Below, in pieces: positions 18,486 to 26,455 of a DNA stretch of 64,000 bases. Below the pieces are notes generated by a model. It was given only the letters and a program-made list of their open reading frames with translations. It did no database searches and was not told the origin of the DNA. The position numbers were made by a program, and so were the translations under genes. Source of the DNA: RSA9 sp036381195 (GTDB lineage Bacteria; Gemmatimonadota; Gemmatimonadetes; Longimicrobiales; RSA9); contig DASVDH010000076.1 of NCBI GenBank assembly GCA_036381195.1, forward strand, positions 40,282 through 104,281. Direction: 5' to 3'. Each line of letters begins with the position of its first letter. The first letter of the stretch is position 1.

Positions 18486-19370
18486 TCACGCCGCCGGCGC
18501 CGGGTACGCATCGCGCAGCCGCACAGCGGGGGCGGGCGTCTCCCACCGCTCGAGCTGTTCGAGCGTGTTCGCGTGGCCGAAGACGTCCAGCGCGCGCCTG
18601 ACGACCTGGTAGCGTTGCGGCTCGTAGCGAGCATACAGCATGAGCAGGCCGAGGCGGATCTCATCCATCAGGGCGCGCGCCTCGGAGAGCGAGAGGGGCA
18701 ACGGGAACCGGAGGTCGTATGCCGTGCCGTCATGCTGCGGGAGGCGGTAGCTATCGGCGCCGGGGAACGCGTCCAGCAGCAGGCGCTCGAACGCCGGGTC
18801 GGGCCCGGGCCGGCCGCGCTCGATGCGTAGCACGGCGTCGTCGTAGCGGAAGTGGAAGGTCGCAACGTCCCCGGGGGCCAGGACGATCCGCGCGGCGGTG
18901 CGCTCGTTCAGGTCGAGGTCGCGCACCACGTCCCGGAAGCCGATGCGCAGGATGGTCGGGCGGGCGAGCGCGGTGAAGCCCGTGCGGCGCAGCACGCTGA
19001 TCGTGATGGCCTGGCAGTACTGCCGGAGCGGGCCGGACACGACCTCGCCGCTGGCGAGGGAGAGGTCGCGGGGGGATCGGAGGAGGAGCCGCACGTGGTC
19101 CAGGGTCGGCTCGTAGACCCAGTCGAGGATGACGAGCTCGGCGCTCAGGTCCAGGTGGCGCACCTCGGCGCTGCCGAGATCCAGCACCTCGGCCGAGGCC
19201 GCGTACTCGCCGTCGAGGACGAGGCCCAGGCCGATGTCATCGATGCGGCCGCCCCTGGACTCGATCTGGTGCGATTCGCGGTACTGGATGATCGCCCGGC
19301 TGAGCGGCAGGTCGCCGACGCCGGGGACGTCGGCGAGAGCTTCCGGCCGGGTGCGGAGAGCCAAACCCAT
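18486..19370 (-). CDS. hypothetical protein
   Basis: 294 residues, soluble, no family recognised. Residues 90-180 read as alternating strands (HLDLSAELVILDWVYEPT, VRLLLRSPRDLSLASGEVV); the C-terminus is helical (MDEIRLGLLMLYARYEPQRY). ATG 19370 is chosen for GGAGG five bases upstream; the frame runs open for another 400 bases without a start of that quality. It lies downstream, on the same strand, of a terminator hairpin and a T-box-like sequence, so expression may depend on read-through. Confidence 0.65.
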   Translation of the reverse strand: MGLALRTRPEALADVPGVGDLPLSRAIIQYRESHQIESRGGRIDDIGLGLVLDGEYAASAEVLDLGSAEVRHLDLSAELVILDWVYEPTLDHVRLLLRSPRDLSLASGEVVSGPLRQYCQAITISVLRRTGFTALARPTILRIGFRDVVRDLDLNERTAARIVLAPGDVATFHFRYDDAVLRIERGRPGPDPAFERLLLDAFPGADSYRLPQHDGTAYDLRFPLPLSLSEARALMDEIRLGLLMLYARYEPQRYQVVRRALDVFGHANTLEQLERWETPAPAVRLRDAYPAPAA

Positions 19371-19650
19371 TCCATCCTCCCCCGAGTGTGGTGCGCCGGG
19401 CAGCCGCGGCTGCCGGCGCCGTGGTCTTGGAGCAGTCGTCGGGCGTCGAGCGCCCGAAGACACGGGTATCGAGATCCGGGTGGGTCGCCGGCGACAGCCG
19501 CCGTCGCGCCCGCCGGTCCCGGCGCACGCACTGCGCCGGAGGGACCCGACCTCGCCTTCGAGGCCGTCCGGCGGGCCGCCGCCGCGGCGGCACAGCCGCG
19601 GGCGCGGCGACGCACCCGGTGAGAAGGCCGTGGGGTCGGGCGCCGGCCGG

Positions 19651-19705
19651 AAAAACAGAACCGGGTCTGCGGCGCACACGACTCCCTTGCGCCGCAAACC
19701 CGGTT
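19651..19705 (-). terminator. intrinsic terminator or attenuator on the minus strand
   Basis: An 18-bp stem with one mismatch (arms 19659-19676 and 19688-19705, 11-nt loop), followed on the minus strand by CTG and five T. It stands 280 bases before the gene at 18486-19370 and 12 bases after the T-box-like motif, the arrangement of an attenuator. Confidence 0.6.
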
Positions 19706-19716
19706 TCGTTAGTCTT

Positions 19717-19729
19717 CGCGGTGCCACCC
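19717..19729 (-). promoter_or_regulatory. T-box-like motif (tentative)
   Basis: The minus strand reads GGGTGGCACCGCG, identical to the T-box consensus (TGGNACCGCG) that in T-box leaders binds the tRNA acceptor end. It is preceded by a stable hairpin (19766-19796), as T-box leaders have stem III, and followed by the terminator at 19651-19705. I could not find a convincing stem I, specifier loop or normal antiterminator helix A2, so this may be chance. Confidence 0.3.
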
Positions 19730-19765
19730 AACGAAGCCGAAAACCGCCTGCGGCGCGGCTGGAGG

Positions 19766-19806
19766 GGACCCCGGGAGCGGCCAACTCCCGGGGTCCTTTC
19801 TCTTCC
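19766..19806 (+). terminator. intrinsic terminator on the plus strand
   Basis: A perfect 12-bp stem GGACCCCGGGAG/CTCCCGGGGTCC with an eight-base loop, followed by TTTCTCTTCC. No plus-strand gene precedes it, so it ends an unannotated transcript or serves as a hairpin in the minus-strand leader. Confidence 0.6.
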
Positions 19807-19892
19807 TCGCCGGCCGGCGGGCCAGGCGGCCCGGCTCGCGCCTCGCGTGGCCTGGATGGACGGCGCCCCCGTATCGAGGGTAAACGTCACCC

Positions 19893-19921
19893 TTGACACG
19901 GGGGCGGCTCGCTCTTACACT
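19893..19921 (+). promoter_or_regulatory. near-consensus sigma-70 promoter of a small RNA
   Basis: TTGACA (19893-19898), exactly 17 nt, TACACT (19916-19921). It is among the best promoter matches in the window. The next plus-strand gene is 680 bases away and has its own promoter, so this one most likely drives the short RNA that ends at 20006. Confidence 0.7.
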
Positions 19922-19927
19922 GGTCTC

Positions 19928-20006
19928 CAGCCACGGAGGTTGGGCGGGCCGCCACCCGCATCGACCGCGAGAGCTCCCGGTTGCCAGCCGGGGGCTCTCG
20001 TTTTTT
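19928..20006 (+). ncRNA. candidate small RNA, about 78 nt
   Basis: It is bounded by the promoter at 19893-19921 and the terminator hairpin 19968-20000 followed by TTTTTT (20001-20006). There is no credible reading frame in it: GGAGG is present but is not spaced from any start codon that gives a normal peptide. The terminator loop is TTGCCAG, shared with two further hairpins within 350 bases. Function unknown. Confidence 0.55.
19968..20006 (+). terminator. intrinsic terminator with TTGCCAG loop (hairpin 1 of 3)
   Basis: A 13-bp stem (one G-T pair) CGAGAGCTCCCGG / CCGGGGGCTCTCG with the seven-base loop TTGCCAG, then six T. Canonical intrinsic terminator. Confidence 0.85.
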
Positions 20007-20248
20007 CATGCTGCCGATCCCCACCTGCGCGGGCCGGCTGCCGCCGGTGCGAGGTGCGGCCCCGCAGACCTCCAGGGGCCGGATCACGCCGCCGGGCCCG
20101 GCGCCCACGCCCGCCCCGCTTGCGCCAGCAACGAAAATCGCCGCCCGGTCAAGGATGCCCGTGGACCTTGAGAGGGAGGCGACAACAGGGAAACGCTGCT
20201 GCGCGCGAAGAAACGAGGACAACGGGGTCGCCGCCCCGACGACTCGCG

Positions 20249-20279
20249 GGCGCGCCGCGGTTGCCAGCCGCGCCGCGCC
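20249..20279. repeat. hairpin with TTGCCAG loop (2 of 3)
   Basis: Twelve-base arms (20249-20260 and 20268-20279) pair at eleven positions with one C-C mismatch around the loop TTGCCAG. Arm sequence differs from hairpins 1 and 3; only the loop and closing GG/CC are kept. No T-tract. Confidence 0.75.
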
Positions 20280-20287
20280 ACGGGTCC

Positions 20288-20306
20288 GAGACCCGTAACG
20301 GGTCTC
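20288..20306. repeat. perfect 8-bp hairpin GAGACCCG/CGGGTCTC
   Basis: Short stem with a three-base loop, lying between the second and third TTGCCAG hairpins. Part of the same structured block. Confidence 0.6.
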
Positions 20307-20317
20307 TGGGAGAAGCG

Positions 20318-20342
20318 GCCCGCCGGTTGCCAGCCGGCGGGC
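20318..20342. repeat. hairpin with TTGCCAG loop (3 of 3)
   Basis: A perfect 9-bp stem GCCCGCCGG/CCGGCGGGC around TTGCCAG. It begins only a few bases after the start point predicted for the minus-strand promoter at 20357-20385. Confidence 0.8.
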
Positions 20343-20356
20343 ATCGCATCGCGGTT

Positions 20357-20385
20357 ACCATAACGCGGCCGCGTCCCGGGGTCAA
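20357..20385 (-). promoter_or_regulatory. minus-strand sigma-70 promoter
   Basis: TTGACC (20380-20385), 17 nt, TATGGT (20357-20362) on the minus strand. The transcript would run through TTGCCAG hairpins 3 and 2 toward the gene at 18486-19370, giving a leader of nearly 1 kb, or end earlier. Confidence 0.55.
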
Positions 20386-20456
20386 GGATCGTATGGATGC
20401 GTCGCAGCGGCACTGCAGCGCGCGAGATCGGCGGCCGCAGGCGGGGGCGCTCGTCC

Positions 20457-20486
20457 TTGACAGTGGCCGGACCGGCCCGCTAGCGT
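20457..20486 (+). promoter_or_regulatory. promoter of the 20599-21393 gene
   Basis: TTGACA (20457-20462), 18 nt, TAGCGT (20481-20486); leader of about 106 nt to the GTG. Confidence 0.5.
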
Positions 20487-20598
20487 GCACGGGCACGCCG
20501 GGGCCGGGCGCGACGCGACTCGAACGCGGCCCGCGATTCGGCGGTGACCCGTCCGCGCACCGACGCACGGCGGCGCGGCCGGCGCACGGAGCGTTCTC

Positions 20599-21393
20599 GT
20601 GATCTCCAGCTCGCAGCGACAGCATCGCGGCCCGGAGGACCCGGGTAGGGGCGCGACGCCGCGCGACATCGTGGACGCCACGGCGAGGGAGCGGGAGGAC
20701 CGCGAGCTGAACGCCTCCGCCCCTGCGCTGCCCGCGCGTTCGCGCTCCTACTGCTTCATCGAACGGCACGGGCGGTCGTACACCGTCTTCCTGGTCACCT
20801 ATCCGGCGGGGCCGCAGCGGTGGCGCGGCTACTTCGTGTTCCGGGCCGCGGGCGATGACGGCCGCGGGCTGGAGGTGCGCACCGCCGACCTGTTCGTGGA
20901 GCGGAGCGAGCAGGAGATCGACGAGCGCGCCCGGGGACTCGGCCGGCCGCTGATCCAGGCGCTGCTCGAGTCGGCGCTCCACACCCACGAGCGGAATGCG
21001 CTGGCGGCGGAGAGCGCGCGGAGGTCGCTGCGCGACATTCTGGCGAGGCGCGCCGCCGAGCTGGCAGCGGACGAGCCGGCGGGAGCGGAGCAGCAGCTCT
21101 CGCTGGATCGCCTGCGGTCGCTGTACGAGTCGTACCGGCTCGATCAGGTGGCGCACCTCATCGCGCTCATCGCCCCTGAGGATTTCCGCGCGCTGGTCAC
21201 GCGCCTGCTGGAAGGCCGCGAGATCGATTTCCGCTCGCGGGACCGGTACCAACTGGCGATGCTGGTCGTGCAGGAGATCGAGCGGCACCTGCCTCTGCCG
21301 CCCTTCGAGCACTGGGTGGGCGATTACCTCGCGCACCGGGAGGCGTACCGGCAGTACTCGCATGCCCTGCACCGCGAGGCCGTGCTTCCGTAG
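20599..21393 (+). CDS. hypothetical protein sharing an LPPFEHWV tail
   Basis: 264 residues, soluble. After a disordered N-terminus (1-45) comes a strand-rich part (YCFIERHGRSYTVFLVTYP, RWRGYFVFRAA), then long helices (LLESALHTHERNALAAESAR) and a C-terminal LPPFEHWVGDYLAHREAYR motif also found in the protein at 17344-17853. GTG start with GGAG seven bases upstream. The two genes frame the structured non-coding block. No known family. Confidence 0.6.
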   Translation: MISSSQRQHRGPEDPGRGATPRDIVDATAREREDRELNASAPALPARSRSYCFIERHGRSYTVFLVTYPAGPQRWRGYFVFRAAGDDGRGLEVRTADLFVERSEQEIDERARGLGRPLIQALLESALHTHERNALAAESARRSLRDILARRAAELAADEPAGAEQQLSLDRLRSLYESYRLDQVAHLIALIAPEDFRALVTRLLEGREIDFRSRDRYQLAMLVVQEIERHLPLPPFEHWVGDYLAHREAYRQYSHALHREAVLP

Positions 21394-21465
21394 CCGCGTG
21401 GAGCCGGCCGCCCGCCGCGGACATCAGCGATCATCATTCACGTCGGCGTACCAACGGAGGTGAGC

Positions 21466-22560
21466 GTGGCCCGGGAGAGCTGGCTCAGGCGGAACGCTTT
21501 GCTTCTCCTCCTCGTCTTCATGCCCATCGCGCTGCTCCTGGAGCACGTCCTGCACGTGGGCGGGCTGTGGGTGTTCGTCACCTCCGCGCTGGCGATCGTC
21601 CCGTTGGCGGGCCTGATGGGGCGCGCGACGGAGCACCTCGCGGCGCGGCTGGGGGAAGGCGTGGGCGGCCTGCTCAACGCGACGTTCGGCAACGCGGCCG
21701 AGTTGATCATCGCGATCATCGCGCTGCGCGCGGGGCTGCACGACCTGGTCAAGGCGTCCATCACCGGCTCGATCATCGGGAACATCCTGCTGGTCTTCGG
21801 GCTGGGCGCCCTGTACGGCGGGATCAAGCACCAGACGCAGCGGTTCAACGCGACGGCGGCGGGCCTGAGCGGGACGCTGCTGGTGCTGAGCGCGATCGGG
21901 CTGGTGATCCCGGCGATCTTCCACTTCCTGGCGCGGGGCGCCCCCGCACCCGCGGAGCAGGAGCTCAGCCTCGAGATCGCGATGGTGCTCATGGCGACGT
22001 ACCTGCTGAGCCTGGTGTTCACGCTCCGCACGCACCGTCACCTCTACGTGGGCACGGCCGGGGCGGAGGCGCTCGAGGAGCTCGGCGAACCCGTGGGCTC
22101 GGTCGGCCGAAACCTGCTGGTGTTGCTGGCGGCGACGGCGGGCGTGGCGTTGATGAGCGAGCTGCTGGTGGGAGCGGTGGAGGAGGCGGCGGAGGCGTTC
22201 GCGATGAATGAGGTGTTCGTGGGCGTGATCCTGGTGGCGCTGATCGGCAACGCGGCCGAGCATTCGACGGCGGTGCTGATGGCCGGCAAGAACAAGATGG
22301 ACGCGGCGATCACGATCGCGATGGGGTCATCCATCCAGGTCGCGCTGTTCGTGGCGCCGCTGCTCGTGTTCCTGAGTTACGCGATCGGGCCGCAGCCCAT
22401 GGATCTGCTCTTCACGACGCTCGAGGTGGTGGCGGTGGGGATCGCCGTGCTGATCATGGCGCTCATCGCGAGCGACGGCGAGTCGCACTGGATGGAGGGC
22501 GTGCAGCTCCTGGCCGTGTACGTGATCCTCGGGATCGCGTTCTACTTCCTGCCCGTGTGA
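21466..22560 (+). CDS. calcium/proton antiporter, CaCA superfamily (CAX type)
   Basis: 364 residues, about eleven membrane segments. The two alpha repeats carry the signature acidic motifs GNAAELIIAIIALRAG (about 80) and GNAAEHSTAVLMAGKNKMD (about 265); between them lies the acidic loop GAVEEAAEAF. In the family these exchange Ca2+ for H+ across the inner membrane. The first in-frame GTG (21460) overlaps the GGAGG; GTG 21466, five bases after it, is the better start. Confidence 0.92.
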   Translation: MARESWLRRNALLLLLVFMPIALLLEHVLHVGGLWVFVTSALAIVPLAGLMGRATEHLAARLGEGVGGLLNATFGNAAELIIAIIALRAGLHDLVKASITGSIIGNILLVFGLGALYGGIKHQTQRFNATAAGLSGTLLVLSAIGLVIPAIFHFLARGAPAPAEQELSLEIAMVLMATYLLSLVFTLRTHRHLYVGTAGAEALEELGEPVGSVGRNLLVLLAATAGVALMSELLVGAVEEAAEAFAMNEVFVGVILVALIGNAAEHSTAVLMAGKNKMDAAITIAMGSSIQVALFVAPLLVFLSYAIGPQPMDLLFTTLEVVAVGIAVLIMALIASDGESHWMEGVQLLAVYVILGIAFYFLPV

Positions 22561-22777
22561 TCCGCGACCACGCTCTGCCGGCCCGCCGCGTGCGCTCCCG
22601 TCTCGCGAGGGGGCCGGCCAGCGCACCTCAGTGTGGACCAGCCGCGGGATGTCATCCACAGCACCACGCTAACCGAAGCGAGCGACGCCCAGCCGCTTCG
22701 CCTCCGGTGCCGCGCGCGGTGGGCGCCGGGCCGCCGCCGGGCGGCCCGCGGCCCGCCCCGCCGCCCTGCGGGCCGGC

Positions 22778-23665
22778 TCACAGGCCGAGCGGCGCGGGGA
22801 CGGGCGTCTCGCCGCTGTAGTCGTAGAAGCCGCGGCCCGATTTCCTGCCCAGGTATCCGAGCTGGACCATCCGCTTGAGGAGCGGAGGCGGAGCGAAGCG
22901 AGGCTCGCGGTACTCGTCGAACATGATCTCGGCAACGCGGTAGAGCGTGTCGATGCCGACGAAGTCGCTGAGGGTGAACGGCCCCATCGGGTAGCCGGTG
23001 CCGAGTGTCATGCCGCGGTCGATGTCCTCGATCGAGCCGAGGCCGGACTCGAGGCCGCGGATCGCGTCGAGCATGTACGGCACGAGCAGGCGGTTGACGA
23101 TGAAGCCGGACGTGTCCTTGGCCTCGATGGGCTCCTTGCCCAGAGACTGCGCGAAGGCGTAGGCCGTGCGGAATGCCTCCTCGCTGGTCGCGATGGTGCG
23201 CACGACCTCGACCAGCTTCATCACGGGGACGGGATTGAAGAAGTGTAGCCCGACCACGCGATCCGGGCGGCGGGTGGCCGCGGCCATGGCCGCGATGGTG
23301 AGCGAGCTGGTGTTGCTGGCGAAGATCGTCTCCGGCGGGCAGATGCCGTCCAGCTCGCGGAAGAGCGCGTTCTTGATCTCGAGATCCTCGGTGACCGCCT
23401 CGATGACCAGGTCGGCATCGGCGAGGTCGGACAGCGCGGTGGTGGTCCGGATCCGCCCGAGCGCCTGATCGCGGAGCGCGGGCTCGAGCTTGCCCCTCTC
23501 GACCGCGCGGTCGAGACTGCGCGTGATCGCCTTCAGGCCGCGCTCGCAAAGCTCCTCCGAGACTTCCCGCACCCAGGTCTGGTACCCGGCCCTCGCCGCG
23601 ACCTCGGCAATGCCGCTGCCCATCAGGCCGCATCCCAGCACGGCCACCGTCCGGATCTCCGCCAT
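22778..23665 (-). CDS. 3-hydroxyacyl-CoA (3-hydroxybutyryl-CoA) dehydrogenase
   Basis: 295 residues. NAD-binding GCGLMGSGIAEVAARAG at the N-terminus, catalytic His in GLHFFNPVPVMKLVEVV, Ser and Asn in ASNTSSLTIAAMA, and a C-terminal dimerisation domain ending LGYLGRKSGRGFYDYSG. It oxidises 3-hydroxyacyl-CoA to 3-ketoacyl-CoA, the step between the hydratase (8.4 kb) and thiolase (26.5 kb) encoded elsewhere in the window. GGAGG precedes the ATG at 23665; the longer frame is not supported. Confidence 0.93.
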   Translation of the reverse strand: MAEIRTVAVLGCGLMGSGIAEVAARAGYQTWVREVSEELCERGLKAITRSLDRAVERGKLEPALRDQALGRIRTTTALSDLADADLVIEAVTEDLEIKNALFRELDGICPPETIFASNTSSLTIAAMAAATRRPDRVVGLHFFNPVPVMKLVEVVRTIATSEEAFRTAYAFAQSLGKEPIEAKDTSGFIVNRLLVPYMLDAIRGLESGLGSIEDIDRGMTLGTGYPMGPFTLSDFVGIDTLYRVAEIMFDEYREPRFAPPPLLKRMVQLGYLGRKSGRGFYDYSGETPVPAPLGL

Positions 23666-23757
23666 CGTTCCTCCGTTGCGACCGACACCCGTATGAGGAC
23701 GCGGCAATATGCGCGGCGCCGCTGGCGAGTTCAACCGGAGGGGCCGGGGGTGCCAGC

Positions 23758-24618
23758 TCAGCGGCGGTAGGGCGCCTGTGCCGGGGACCGGAGCAGCCGG
23801 CGCCACGGCGCAGGCGGCGGCTCGAGCCGTTCCCCGCGCTCGAGCCGGTCGAGCAGGCCCTCGACCTCGACGCGGGCAGCGGCCAGGCGACGGCGGTACC
23901 CTGCGGCCGCAGCGGCAAGGCCTGCCGAGAGGCCGCCGCCGAGGCCCGCGATGCCGGCGAACGCGGCAGCCACCGTCGCGAAGGTGGTGCCGAGCGTGTC
24001 GGCGAGACCGAGGCTGGCCGCGACGGCGCCGGCCCCGCCCAGCGCGAGGCCGAGCAGGCCGCCGCCGACGAGGCCGTTCGCCACGGCTTCCCTTCGCCGG
24101 TTGCCGAGGTCCATGTCGATGCGGACGTGCGAGCGGCCCTGCTCGAGCGGCCGCACGGCGAGCGCGACGCCGCGGGCACGGGCGAGATACCAGTTCCGGG
24201 CCGGCCGGCTCAGGGCCCGGGCCATCTTGGAGATGGTGTCTTCCGCCGGCTCGAAATACGCCACGGACTGCTGGCGGCGGCGCAGGATGAGATACTCCCG
24301 TGTGGAGAGGTACTCCTCCAGGCGTGCGGCGGCCTCCTGGTCCGCCAGCGGGAGCGCACGGACGACGGACACGGTCGCGGGGCCGACGAAGCGGTGCGCG
24401 AGGGAGGGGTCGAGGACGGCAGGCGCCTCGTAGATCGCCTGCCGCACGAGATCCGCCGGCAGGCCGAGCTCGGCGCCGATGCGCAGGACTTCCTCCTCGG
24501 AGACGCGCTCCTCCGCATCGGCCCGGGCGGTGTAGAGCTCGATCGCGCGGCGGATCACGGCCTCGAGCTGCTGGCGCGTGATCGAGCGGTCCGCAGGCGC
24601 GGGCACGTGGTCGTCCAT
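23758..24618 (-). CDS. hypothetical membrane protein
   Basis: 286 residues. The N-terminal 60 form a helical module (ITRQQLEAVIRRAIELYTAR then EVLRIGAELGLPADLVRQAI), residues 90-170 are soluble, and two membrane segments follow (about 190-215 and 220-245, Gly/Ala-rich), then a basic amphipathic tail. The stop of this gene and the start of the lipoprotein gene downstream in the operon direction do not overlap. Family not recognised. Confidence 0.6.
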   Translation of the reverse strand: MDDHVPAPADRSITRQQLEAVIRRAIELYTARADAEERVSEEEVLRIGAELGLPADLVRQAIYEAPAVLDPSLAHRFVGPATVSVVRALPLADQEAAARLEEYLSTREYLILRRRQQSVAYFEPAEDTISKMARALSRPARNWYLARARGVALAVRPLEQGRSHVRIDMDLGNRRREAVANGLVGGGLLGLALGGAGAVAASLGLADTLGTTFATVAAAFAGIAGLGGGLSAGLAAAAAGYRRRLAAARVEVEGLLDRLERGERLEPPPAPWRRLLRSPAQAPYRR

Positions 24619-24643
24619 GATGGACAAAAGATACACCGGCGGG

Positions 24644-25792
24644 CTAGATGCCGGCGAGGGCCTTGCGGACGAGCTCGCGCAAGCCCTCCTCGAGCTCCGG
24701 AGGGACGGAGAACACCCGGTCGAAGGCGGCCTCGGGGTCGGCCATGTCGCGGCCGGCGGCGGCGAGGAAGAAGCGCCGGTAGTCGGAGGCGTAGCCGGGC
24801 GCGACGCGGTCGAGCAGCAGCGCACCGGTGCGGACCGCAGCGCGGGAGGTGACCGCGGTCTCGCCCAGCTCGCGGATGCGCACGGGCGCGAGGTACTCGC
24901 GCACGGTCTCGGCCGCCAACGGGTAGGCGAGCTCGTGGAGGAAGGGCCAGAGCGCGTCCCGGGGGCGGTCGGCCGGCGGCGTCTGGATGGCGACGCGGGG
25001 CCGCTGCACGCCGCGCGTGACGATGCGGCCCTCGGCGCCGAGCGCCGGCACGAGGAGCAGCTCGCCGCCGCGGAGCTGGGCGTAGAGCAAGAAGTCCGCG
25101 AGGGAGTCCGCCAGCGGCTCCCACTCGCGCTGCACGGCAGTCGCGAGGGCGGCGAGCGCGGGCTGCTGCTCCTGCCAGTGCGCGTGGTAGAAGGCGCGCG
25201 ATTCGGCCTGGAGGACCTCCGCCCACGCCGCGACGACGCTCCGCTGCCGCGCCGACGGGAAGAGGGACGAGAGGAACGCGACGGCGGGCGCGGCGGAGCC
25301 GCCGACGCGCCGGGGATCCCCGCCGGCCTGGTGCCAGATCCGGATGGCGCCGAACAGCGCATCTGCATCACGGAAGTACAGCGGCAGAAAGTGGAGCGCG
25401 GCGTACGCTGCCTCGCTCTCGAACGCGCGCGCGAACTCGTCGGCCCGCCGGTCCAGCTCGGTGGGGAACACGCCGGCGCGGCGCTTGACGGCGGTCATGC
25501 TGTCCACGTAGCCCGGCCGGTAGAGCGGCACGGGCGGCAGCGTGTCGGCAGGCGCAGCGGGCGGGGCCGGCGGCGCCTCCGGCTGCGCAGCGGTATCGGC
25601 TCCCACGCGTGCGGCGGTGTAGGCCATGCCGTGATACCACAGCGCGACGTGCTCCGCGAGCCCGACCCGCCACTCGAGCGGCGGGCCCAGCTCCGGCTCA
25701 CCGGGCTGTCCGACCGGCGCCGCGCAGGCGGCCAGGACGCTGGTCACGGCGAGAAGCCACGGGCGCACCCGGCCGATCGGGCGGCGTGTCAT
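24644..25792 (-). CDS. lipoprotein of unknown function
   Basis: 382 residues with a lipoprotein signal (Arg-rich n-region, LLAVTSVLAAC; lipid Cys23), so anchored to a membrane on the periplasmic side. A Pro/Ala linker (about 68-85) leads into a helical domain with tandem hydrophobic helices. FLHELAYPLAAETVREYL resembles a metalloprotease helix but lacks the second His of HExxH. Its start overlaps the peroxiredoxin-like gene by four bases, so the two are probably co-translated. Confidence 0.65.
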   Translation of the reverse strand: MTRRPIGRVRPWLLAVTSVLAACAAPVGQPGEPELGPPLEWRVGLAEHVALWYHGMAYTAARVGADTAAQPEAPPAPPAAPADTLPPVPLYRPGYVDSMTAVKRRAGVFPTELDRRADEFARAFESEAAYAALHFLPLYFRDADALFGAIRIWHQAGGDPRRVGGSAAPAVAFLSSLFPSARQRSVVAAWAEVLQAESRAFYHAHWQEQQPALAALATAVQREWEPLADSLADFLLYAQLRGGELLLVPALGAEGRIVTRGVQRPRVAIQTPPADRPRDALWPFLHELAYPLAAETVREYLAPVRIRELGETAVTSRAAVRTGALLLDRVAPGYASDYRRFFLAAAGRDMADPEAAFDRVFSVPPELEEGLRELVRKALAGI

Positions 25793-26376
25793 CGGCGGGC
25801 CCGGTCGCCGGCCGCGGCGCGGATGCGGTCGAGGACGGCGAGGAGCTGGAGGTCGCTGGCGCGGTCGGCCGCCGTCCGGCCGAGGTGGCGGAAGCGGATG
25901 CGGCCATCGCGGTCGATGACCACGGCGGCCGGCCTGGGGGCGGGTTCAGCCGGAGGCCAGATGCCCCAGCGCTCGAGCACGGCCCGGTCCACGGAGACCA
26001 CCGGCAGGCTCAGGCCGAGCTCGGCGGCGGTCCGCTGCGCGACGTCCGGCGGATCTGGCGTGATCGCGACGACGCGCGCGCCGACGCTCTCGTACGCCTC
26101 CCTGTGCGCGCCGAGCGCGGCGAGGCGCTCGCGGCAGAGCGGGCAGGCATCACTGCGGTAGAACACCAGGACCACCGCCCCGCCCCGCAGCGCCTCCAGC
26201 GAGAACGAGCCGCCACGGCTGTCGATTCCGCGCAGCTCCGGGGCGAGCGGGTACGCTGCGGCAACGTCGGCGGAACGGGGTTCGCCCGCGGGCGCACGCG
26301 CTTCGTCCGAGTGACCCGCCTGGCACGAGGCGATCCCCAGGAACAACAGGAGCGGGTGCGAAGGGCGCATGCGCAT
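25789..26376 (-). CDS. peroxiredoxin/thioredoxin-fold lipoprotein
   Basis: 195 residues. Signal ends LLLFLGIASC (lipid Cys18). The AhpC/TSA-like domain follows, with VVLVFYRSDACPLCRERL carrying Cys78 and Cys81 as a CxxC pair at the position of the peroxidatic Cys. The canonical PxxxTxxC is not kept, so it may be a disulphide oxidoreductase rather than a peroxidase. VVAITPDPPDVAQ and AVVIDRDGRIRFRHLG are fold markers. First gene of a pair with the lipoprotein at 24644. Confidence 0.75.
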   Translation of the reverse strand: MRMRPSHPLLLFLGIASCQAGHSDEARAPAGEPRSADVAAAYPLAPELRGIDSRGGSFSLEALRGGAVVLVFYRSDACPLCRERLAALGAHREAYESVGARVVAITPDPPDVAQRTAAELGLSLPVVSVDRAVLERWGIWPPAEPAPRPAAVVIDRDGRIRFRHLGRTAADRASDLQLLAVLDRIRAAAGDRARR

Positions 26377-26455
26377 CTCGGCCGTGACGTGAGACTCCAG
26401 GGCTCCGCGCTCCTCCGGGTCAAGCTCCGTGCCAGCCGTGGGGCGAACGGCGGGG

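Noticed and set aside
24644..25792. Metalloprotease in the lipoprotein (FLHELAYPLAAE)
   Set aside because: The motif is HELAY, without the second His of HExxH, and no distal Glu/His pattern is seen.
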